Source of the DNA: CAYFUR01 sp964346275 | GTDB taxonomy: Bacteria > Sumerlaeota > Sumerlaeia > SLMS01 | Assembly (NCBI GenBank): GCA_964346275.1 | Contig: CAYFUR010000008.1 | Coordinates: forward strand, 1-57,729 | DNA length: 57,729 nucleotides | Direction: 5' to 3' | Shown here: positions 51,898 to 57,729 of the stretch, piece after piece | Layout of the letters: every line of letters starts with the position of its first letter | Numbering within the stretch: the stretch's first letter is position 1 | Notes under the pieces: model-generated | The model's input: the letters and a program-made list of their open reading frames with translations, nothing else | Told to the model about the DNA's origin: nothing | The model's database searches: none | Program-made: the position numbers and the translations under genes

Positions 51898-53574
51898 TTA
51901 CTTGACGATTTTCCGATACCGGGCGCGCCGGTTTTCAAACAACTTCGACCCCAGCTCTTTCTCGCGCCAGGCTTCATACTCTTCATAGTTCCCATCGAAC
52001 CAGCGCACCTGGCCCTGGCCCTCGAAGGCGAGGGTATGCGTGCATATACGGTTCAGGAAGAAGCGATCGTGGCTGATTACCAGCACGCAGCCGCTGAAGT
52101 TGAGAATGGCTTCCTCCAACATGCGCAGCGTATTGACGTCCAGATCGTTGGTGGGCTCATCCAGCAGCAGCACGTTGCCCCCCTCGCGCATGAGTTTCGC
52201 CAGGTTGGCGCGGTTGCGCTCGCCGCCGGAGAACTTGTTCAGCGGCTTTTGCTGGTCCGCCCCGCGGAATCCAAAGCGCGAGAGATACTGGCGCACGGGT
52301 ACCATGCGCTTGCCCACCTCGATTTCGGCGTTCCCCTGGCCGATTTCGTCGACCAGCGTGTGGTCGCCTTCGAGGGAAGAGCGTTCCTGATCAACATAGC
52401 TCAGGTTCACGGTCTTGCCGATCACGACTTCTCCGCCATCGGGCTGTTCCTGGCCAACGATCATGCGGAAAAGCGTCGTCTTGCCCGCGCCGTTGGGGCC
52501 GATCACGCCGACCACGGCGGCCTTGGGCAGCGAAAACTCCAGGTCCTTGATCAGGATCGTGTCGCCGTATCCCTTGGTCACGTTCTGAAAATCGACCACC
52601 TGATCGCCAAGATGCTCGCCCGGTGCGATCTGGATCGTCGCGCTGTCTTTCTCCGCTTCGGCCTTTTCCTGGGCGACCAGCCGCTCGTACTGCTCCAGGC
52701 GGCTCTGGGCCATGTCGTGGCGGTCTTTCTGGGTCATGCGAATCCAGGACAGCTCGTGTTCGAGCGCCTTGCGCCGGGGCGAGCCCTTCTTCTCGTCGCC
52801 CGCCAGCTTGCTCAGCTTCTGCTCGATCCACGACGAGTAATTCCCCTCGAAGGGAATGCCCGCGCCGTGGTCCAGCTCGAGGATCCACTTCGTGATGTTA
52901 TCGAGGAAATAGCGGTCGTGGGTCACGATGATCACCGTGCCCGGGTAATCGGATAGCTGCTGTTCGAGCCAATCCACCGTCACCGGGTCGAGATGGTTGG
53001 TGGGCTCGTCCAGGAGGAGCAGGTCGGGTTGTTCGAGAAGAATGCGGGCGAGAGCGACGCGGCGCTTTTCCCCGCCGGAGAGCGTTTCGATCAGGCGTTC
53101 GTCCTCGGGGAGGACGAGGGCCTCGGTGGCCTGGTTGATTTTCTGGTCCAGGTTCCAGGCGTCCTTGGCGTCGAGCTGGTCCTGCAGTTCGGACATGCGG
53201 TCCATGAGTTTTTGCATCTCGTCGTCGGACATGTCCTCGCCCATTTTCATGGTGATTTCGTCGTATTCGGCGAGATCCTTCATGATGGAGGCGAAGGCGC
53301 CTTCGAGAACGGTGCGCACGGTGGACTGGGGGTCGATTTGCGGTTCCTGGGGAACATGGCCGCGCTCGAAGCCGCGGGAAAGGTCCGCCTTGCCCTGGAA
53401 CTCGTCGTCCTTGCCCGCCATGATGCGCAGCACGGTGGACTTGCCCGAGCCGTTTTCGCCGACGATGCCGATCTTGGCGCCGGGGTAGAAACAGAGATTG
53501 ATATCTTTCAGCACCTGCTTCTGGCCATAGTATTTGTTCAGGCCAAGCATGGTGAAGATGAATTGTTCCGCCAT
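51898..53574 (-). CDS. ettA: Energy-dependent translational throttle protein EttA (ABC-F)
   Basis: A ribosome-binding ABC-F ATPase that gates the first elongation step according to ATP level. The protein is 558 residues (E. coli 555). ABC1: Walker A GENGSGKST, signature LSGGEKRRVALARIL and Walker B LLLLDEPTNHLDP. A P-site tRNA-interaction linker follows (about 250-310; GSPRRKALEHELSWIRMTQK). ABC2: Walker A GPNGAGKTT, FSGGERNRANLAKLM and LLLDEPTNDLDV. The arm insertion with EMQKLMDRMSELQDQLD is present. CGGAG lies eight bases before the ATG. It follows cysS on the same strand and precedes the double glycosyltransferase by 33 bases. Confidence 0.97.
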   Translation of the reverse strand: MAEQFIFTMLGLNKYYGQKQVLKDINLCFYPGAKIGIVGENGSGKSTVLRIMAGKDDEFQGKADLSRGFERGHVPQEPQIDPQSTVRTVLEGAFASIMKDLAEYDEITMKMGEDMSDDEMQKLMDRMSELQDQLDAKDAWNLDQKINQATEALVLPEDERLIETLSGGEKRRVALARILLEQPDLLLLDEPTNHLDPVTVDWLEQQLSDYPGTVIIVTHDRYFLDNITKWILELDHGAGIPFEGNYSSWIEQKLSKLAGDEKKGSPRRKALEHELSWIRMTQKDRHDMAQSRLEQYERLVAQEKAEAEKDSATIQIAPGEHLGDQVVDFQNVTKGYGDTILIKDLEFSLPKAAVVGVIGPNGAGKTTLFRMIVGQEQPDGGEVVIGKTVNLSYVDQERSSLEGDHTLVDEIGQGNAEIEVGKRMVPVRQYLSRFGFRGADQQKPLNKFSGGERNRANLAKLMREGGNVLLLDEPTNDLDVNTLRMLEEAILNFSGCVLVISHDRFFLNRICTHTLAFEGQGQVRWFDGNYEEYEAWREKELGSKLFENRRARYRKIVK

Positions 53575-53699
53575 TCAGGTCGCTCCGGTGTGAGGTCAGG
53601 GTGAGGTGCGGAGAAGCTGGCCAATGGGCCGGGTCATTCGCAAAGGAAAAACCCCGGCGAGGGCGCCAACTCTCCCGTTTTCATGGTTGGACCGCTGGC

Positions 53700-55199
53700 T
53701 CAGGCGAGCTTCCAGACGGTTTCTCCCGGCTTGTCTTCCAAAAGGATGCCCGCCTTGGCCAGGTCGTCGCGGATTTTGTCCGCCGTGGCAAAGTCCTTGG
53801 ACTTGCGGGCCTCGGCGCGCAGGCGAATCAGCTCGTCCAGAGCCTGTTCCGCCGGCGGCTGCTGTTCCTTTGCCGCGGGATGGATGGACCCAAGCAGCTC
53901 CAGCACCGCCTCGCATGCTTCCTCGCCGAGGCCGCCGGCCCGCGGTTCCAGCGCCTGGCCGAGGCCAATGGCATCGCGCAGGTCGTTGAGCAGCGCATAG
54001 CCCCGCGCGAGCCGGATCGGGCTTTCCTCGCGGTTTTCCACCTGAGTGCGCAGGGTGTTGAGCATGGTGACCAGTTTGTTGAGCGCGCCCAGGGCGCCCG
54101 GCGTGTTGAAATCGTCGTCCATGGCGGCGCCGAATTCCTCGTTCAGAGCGCGGAAATCCGCATCGGCGTCCCAGCCTTCGTCCGCCGTCACGCCGGAGAG
54201 AACGCGGTCGGCCTCTTTATTGGCGGTGATCAGGCGATCGACAGCGCTGCGGCATTTGCGCAGGTTGTCCGACGTGAAATCCAGCTTATCGCGATAGCGC
54301 GCGCTGATGAGGAAATAGCGCAGCGTCAGCGGATCGACGATCCCAAGCACGTCGTCGATCGTTTTGATGTTGCCGAGGGACTTCGACATCTTCTCGCCCT
54401 CGATGTCCAGCATGCCGTTGTGGATCCAGTAATTGGCAAAGGGCCGGCCGGTGGCCGCCTCGCTCTGGGCGATTTCGTTTTCGTGGTGGGGAAAGCGCAA
54501 ATCCACCCCGCCGCCATGGATATCGATGGTTTCCGAGCCGAGGGCCTTCATGGACATGCAGGAACATTCGATATGCCAGCCGGGGCGTCCCTTGCCCCAG
54601 GGGGAATCCCAGGCGGGCTCGCCCTCCTTCGCCGCTTTCCAAAGGGCGAAATCCATGGGCGAGCGCTTCATCTTCTGCACTGCGTCGTCCACGCGCTCGC
54701 CCTGCTGCATCTGGTCCAGCGGCATGCGCGAGAGCTTGCCGTAGTCCTGGAAGCTGGAGACCTGGAACCAGACCGAGCCGTCGTCCGTCGCGTAGGCGTG
54801 GCCCTTGTCCACCAGCTGCTTGATGAGGCCGATGATGGGGCCGATGTGGCGCGTGGCGCGAGGGTAATCACTGGCGGGCAGGTTGCCGAGCTCGCGCATT
54901 TTCTCGAAGAAATAGGCGGTGTATTTCTCCGCCACGGTGCCGGGCGTGACACCTTCCTCCGCCGCGCGGCGGATGATCTTGTCGTCCACATCGGTGATGT
55001 TCTGGACATAACGCACGTCGTAGCCGCGATGGCGCAGCCAGCGGTGGATGACGTCGAAGACGACGAAATTGCGGGCGTTGCCGATGTGGAAGTGCCCGTA
55101 AACAGTCGGGCCGCAGTTGTAGAATAGCACCCGGGGCGGGTTCTGGGGCTGGAACTCTTCCTTGCGTCGCGTCAGGCTGTTATAAATCTGAATCGGCAT
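53700..55199 (-). CDS. cysS: Cysteine-tRNA ligase
   Basis: A class I aminoacyl-tRNA synthetase, 499 residues. The zinc-binding cysteine is in YNCGPTVYG and the HIGH-type motif is GHFHIGNARNF. WHIECSCMS and FPHHENEIAQSE supply the other zinc ligands. EGEKMSKSLGN is the KMSKS loop. The C-terminal anticodon-binding region ends LRAEARKSKDFATADKIRDD, with the usual RxxARxxKDFxxAD signature. CAGGAA lies seven bases before ATG 55199. No frameshift or missing motif is seen. Confidence 0.98.
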   Translation of the reverse strand: MPIQIYNSLTRRKEEFQPQNPPRVLFYNCGPTVYGHFHIGNARNFVVFDVIHRWLRHRGYDVRYVQNITDVDDKIIRRAAEEGVTPGTVAEKYTAYFFEKMRELGNLPASDYPRATRHIGPIIGLIKQLVDKGHAYATDDGSVWFQVSSFQDYGKLSRMPLDQMQQGERVDDAVQKMKRSPMDFALWKAAKEGEPAWDSPWGKGRPGWHIECSCMSMKALGSETIDIHGGGVDLRFPHHENEIAQSEAATGRPFANYWIHNGMLDIEGEKMSKSLGNIKTIDDVLGIVDPLTLRYFLISARYRDKLDFTSDNLRKCRSAVDRLITANKEADRVLSGVTADEGWDADADFRALNEEFGAAMDDDFNTPGALGALNKLVTMLNTLRTQVENREESPIRLARGYALLNDLRDAIGLGQALEPRAGGLGEEACEAVLELLGSIHPAAKEQQPPAEQALDELIRLRAEARKSKDFATADKIRDDLAKAGILLEDKPGETVWKLA

Positions 55200-55506
55200 C
55201 GCGCGGTTCCTGGTCGGTTCTGAAGAATTCGGACTCCCGGTTGGCAGCCAACAGAGTGAAGCCGAGAGCTATAAGCAGCCGACCGCCGGGAGCAAGCCGT
55301 GTTTTGGCGGGGAGGGCGCACCGGTGCCGCTGCTCTCGTTCGCAGCCGTGTACCCAGGCGCACCTTCCGGACAGCCGCGGGGCGCATTTTCTGTGATAAG
55401 AAAGGAGGACGGGGACGAGGAGCAAAATGAGGTCTGGGGCGGGAATTGCCCGGGTTCCCTTAATCTTGTTCTACTTGGATCCCGCCCGCCCGGAAACAGG
55501 TGGAAA
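55200..55506. other. Non-coding gap with a purine-rich GAC tract
   Basis: About 300 bases between the radical SAM gene and cysS, both on the minus strand. It contains GGAGGACGGGGACGAGG at 55404-55420, related to the other GAC tracts, and a GC-rich CCGCGGGGCGC segment. No gene, terminator or known RNA is recognised. The cysS promoter must lie in the part near 55200-55300. Confidence 0.4.
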
Positions 55507-57513
55507 TCACTGGCGCAGTCCACGCAGGAACATGCGGGTGAAGCGCAATGTATAGACGACCTCGGTCATGGCGATTGGCAACATTTTCAGATGCAGGCGG
55601 ACGCTGGCGGGACGGAGCAGCCTCCATTTGCGGCTGCCATAGCGCCTCCAGAATTCATTGAGCCACGCACGCCGCATGGGGGCTCGAAATGTGCGCTGGG
55701 CCCAGTCTCCAACGCTGTTCACGTGCCCCGTCATATCTTGCAGGTGTTTGTCAAAACGGTTGGACATTTCTTCCCTTCGAATGCGGAATTCCGCCTCCAG
55801 AATCACGTTCTGGAAAATATAGTATTCCCGCAGGGAGAAACCGAAATAGCGCACATGGCGCCATAGCTCGCCCAGCAAATGCCAGGTCAAGGAGTCATGG
55901 GAGTATCCGGGACGCCTTTCCGAAAAGGGGCGAAACCGATAGAGCCCGGCGGTCATGGGGTGCGACCTCTCGACGAGATAAGCCCACCTATACCAAATGA
56001 ATGTCTTGATCAACCGCCAGCGCGCCGAGGGATCTCTATAGCCAACGAGGGTTTCGATCATGTTTTCCATGCTATAGAAATCGCAAAAAGCCTGTATATA
56101 GGCACGGGTCCACTCTTCATCGGTCATGTGTTCATGTTGATAGCTCACGACGGTGGAGTCGTAATTGTTGAGATCCGGACTCATCGGGCGCCCGCTCGCA
56201 ACGGCTTCCGCCCAGTCCTGGCTCCCCGGCAGCAGAGTCTTGACGAAGAAAGACGCGCGCGACATTCCGGCCTTGCCCAGGAGTTTCACATCTTCACGGA
56301 TACTCTCTGGTGTGTCATGCTCGAACCCGATCATATAGCCGCCTTCGGGGGCGATGCCGTGGGAGCGGCATTCGGTGAAGAAAGCGGGAAGGCGATCGAT
56401 CATGTTCTGCTTCTTGCCGGCAGCGACGAGGTTCTTGCTGTTCATGCTTTCGATGCCGAAAAAGAGTCCCCTTCCGCCGGCTGCCGCGTACGCTTCGAGA
56501 AACCCTCGATTGGGCCCGCTGTTGCAGAGGACGTCGGCCTCGGCCCAAATGCTGAAGTCGTAACCTTTCTCGCGGAGCTGCCTCAAACCTTCCAGCAACT
56601 GGCGCCAGTGCGGGTTGCGCGCGAGATTATCGGAGGCGAAAAGGATCGTCACTCTCCTGCCGAAGGATTCGCACTGCCTGACGACCCAATCGACAATTCT
56701 TGCCGGATCGCGGCTGCGCATGACACGGCCGTGAGCCTGGATCGCCGCGCAGAACTTACATTTGAACGGGCATCCGCGTTCCGTATCGATGGCCGCCACG
56801 GGAGCGGCGAAAGCCTCGAGGTATTCTGAATCATAGATACCACCGGGCTCATCTAAATCCTCGGCCAGGCCCGCTTCGTAATAGTTTTTCGCGCAGCCTT
56901 CCACCAGATCCTCCAGAACATGCGCCCAGGCGTTTTTGGCATCGGCGTCGCCGTGGAAGACGATAACGCCCGGTGTCTCCAGGAGGTCTTGAATTTCCGC
57001 GGGCATCTGGTGGGGACTCGCCACTCCCGGGCGCATGGGATCGATCGTGCTGATACCCTTGAGAGACGCGTTGATGCCAGCGGTGATGTGCGGCCCTCCC
57101 CACACCACGGTGGCTCCGGCGCGCAACGCGGACCGGCCCACGTCGAGAGCACGCGGAACTTGATTACTTTGCACGCCGACGAATCCGACAACGAGCAGTG
57201 TCCCTTCCGATGGGTGGCGCTTCAAAAGGCGGCGGAATGCCCGCTGCTGGGCGCGGATATTGTCCTCGAAGGCATGCACTTCAGTTTCCATGCCGGCGAA
57301 GCGGGGCCGGCTGAGCGCTTCAAGCGTCAAGCTTTTCAAAACGCGCAACGTATTGCAGGGAATCACGCCCTTTGCATAGGTCTGCACATAGGAGCTGCGG
57401 CCGGATAAATCCGCGTGATCATAGTTGGATGGATGGACGAGAGCGACAATGAGACGCCGAGGCTCGGGGTGGTTCCCTTTTCGGGGCAGCCTGGATAGGA
57501 GAGTAGAACTCAT
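55507..57513 (-). CDS. B12-binding-type radical SAM protein
   Basis: A 668-residue enzyme. The N-terminal 210 residues look like a B12-binding (cobalamin) Rossmann domain (LIVALVHPSNYDHADLSG, GATVVWGGPHITAG). The iron-sulfur motif is CPFKCKFC at 248-255, in ERGCPFKCKFCAA. A TIM-barrel-like radical SAM region follows, with FFGIESMNSKNLV and EGGYMIGFEHDTPES. The last 200 residues are basic and helical, rich in Trp/Tyr/Arg, and unassigned. AAGGAAGGA precedes ATG 57513. Class B methylases and hopanoid/lipid modifiers share this layout, so the substrate is open. One GTCTATAC word lies near the C-terminus (complement at 55550). Confidence 0.85.
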   Translation of the reverse strand: MSSTLLSRLPRKGNHPEPRRLIVALVHPSNYDHADLSGRSSYVQTYAKGVIPCNTLRVLKSLTLEALSRPRFAGMETEVHAFEDNIRAQQRAFRRLLKRHPSEGTLLVVGFVGVQSNQVPRALDVGRSALRAGATVVWGGPHITAGINASLKGISTIDPMRPGVASPHQMPAEIQDLLETPGVIVFHGDADAKNAWAHVLEDLVEGCAKNYYEAGLAEDLDEPGGIYDSEYLEAFAAPVAAIDTERGCPFKCKFCAAIQAHGRVMRSRDPARIVDWVVRQCESFGRRVTILFASDNLARNPHWRQLLEGLRQLREKGYDFSIWAEADVLCNSGPNRGFLEAYAAAGGRGLFFGIESMNSKNLVAAGKKQNMIDRLPAFFTECRSHGIAPEGGYMIGFEHDTPESIREDVKLLGKAGMSRASFFVKTLLPGSQDWAEAVASGRPMSPDLNNYDSTVVSYQHEHMTDEEWTRAYIQAFCDFYSMENMIETLVGYRDPSARWRLIKTFIWYRWAYLVERSHPMTAGLYRFRPFSERRPGYSHDSLTWHLLGELWRHVRYFGFSLREYYIFQNVILEAEFRIRREEMSNRFDKHLQDMTGHVNSVGDWAQRTFRAPMRRAWLNEFWRRYGSRKWRLLRPASVRLHLKMLPIAMTEVVYTLRFTRMFLRGLRQ

Positions 57514-57729
57514 GGAAGTCCTTCCTTTCTCCAGTCGATAATTCCAGAACCACAGAGAGGCAGCCTGCCCCTGATCTGTAAATTACGCCGGTGATGGGTC
57601 ATCGGCCCGGCTTTGTGGGCCCGATTAAGGAAAAACAAAGGGCATGGGCTCAATGACCAGACTGCAAAGAACCATAACTTGGACCGAAACGCTAGCCCAG
57701 TTTAAGGAAAATGGAACTCAGAGGGAAAG
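57514..57729. promoter_or_regulatory. Leader of the radical SAM gene, window edge
   Basis: The last 216 bases hold no gene. A hairpin with ATCGG/CCGAT arms and GGG/CCC inner pairs (about 57601-57625) lies roughly 90 bases upstream of the start codon. It may be a leader structure, but it matches no cobalamin riboswitch box that I can recognise. Confidence 0.35.

Larger units (their letters stand above)
7638..55557. repeat. Dispersed GTCTATAC / GTATAGAC word (20 copies)
   Basis: Exact copies, given by first base: plus-strand GTATAGAC at 7638, 17403, 18278, 25665, 26886, 39734, 42408, 45621, 48278, 48644, 49976, 50555, 51056 and 55550; GTCTATAC at 13988, 19801, 29153, 31538, 44068 and 48030. 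Seventeen lie in genes and all read GTCTATAC on the sense strand. Three are intergenic (7638, 19801, 48030). Thirteen of the genic copies code Val-Tyr-Thr. The other four use the other two frames (Ser-Ile, Leu-Tyr). Hand count; roughly one is expected from base composition. Confidence 0.8.

Noticed and set aside
1..57729. CRISPR arrays, insertion sequences, prophage genes, rRNA genes
   Set aside because: No regular direct repeats, transposase motifs, phage structural genes or conserved rRNA stretches were seen on either strand.

Overview
The window comes from a GC-rich bacterial chromosome. It has dense, mostly co-directional small operons, many GTG and TTG starts with good Shine-Dalgarno (SD) sequences, and no rRNA, tRNA, CRISPR, insertion sequence or phage gene that I can see. 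Several features suggest an uncultured Gram-negative lineage of the planctomycete-like or Sumerlaeota/Hydrogenedentota kind: secreted proteins with calcium-binding TSP3 repeats and dockerin-like ends, an MlaE permease, GT-C glycosyltransferases and a GH172 lipoprotein. The taxon is inference only.

Layout. 1-5.8 kb: SprT-like zinc protease, two STAS-type proteins, MlaE permease, sucC without an adjacent sucD, and a DppC-type permease that appears to start at CTG coupled to an unknown membrane/TPR-like protein. 6-9 kb: M20 dipeptidase, small zinc-ribbon coiled-coil protein, DnaC-like helicase loader. 9-21 kb: topA, HAD hydrolase, threonine dehydratase, rarA, two GT-C membrane glycosyltransferases, 2Fe-2S ferredoxin, recO and a third STAS protein. 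21.6-25.5 kb: a sulfane-sulfur operon (cysteine desulfurase, ArsR regulator, membrane rhodanese, CoA-disulfide reductase-rhodanese). 25.4-30.8 kb: glycogen debranching enzyme and SDR pair, REC-histidine kinase, secreted double OB-fold/thioredoxin-like protein. 31-34 kb: two secreted calcium-binding/dockerin-like proteins and a cold-shock gene. 34-40 kb: an EAL-CBS-GGDEF protein and a 1333-residue dehydratase-glycosyltransferase fusion. 40-48 kb: ATP-grasp/CocE hydrolase pair, GH172 lipoprotein, KaiC-like/DUF429 pair, serine beta-lactamase-like lipoprotein. 48-57.7 kb: a 1200-residue double GT-C protein, ettA, cysS and a B12-type radical SAM enzyme.

The strongest signal outside the genes is a word. 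The octamer GTCTATAC (reverse complement GTATAGAC) occurs 20 times by my hand count, where about one is expected from composition. All 17 coding copies have GTCTATAC on the sense strand, and 13 of the 14 Val-Tyr-Thr tripeptides I found in the real proteins use exactly this spelling. Other unusual items are two very large fusion enzymes for surface glycans, the ATP-grasp/CocE and KaiC-like/DUF429 two-gene operons, the CTG start, and scattered intergenic GAC-rich tracts. Function calls rest on motifs read by eye; no database search was run.
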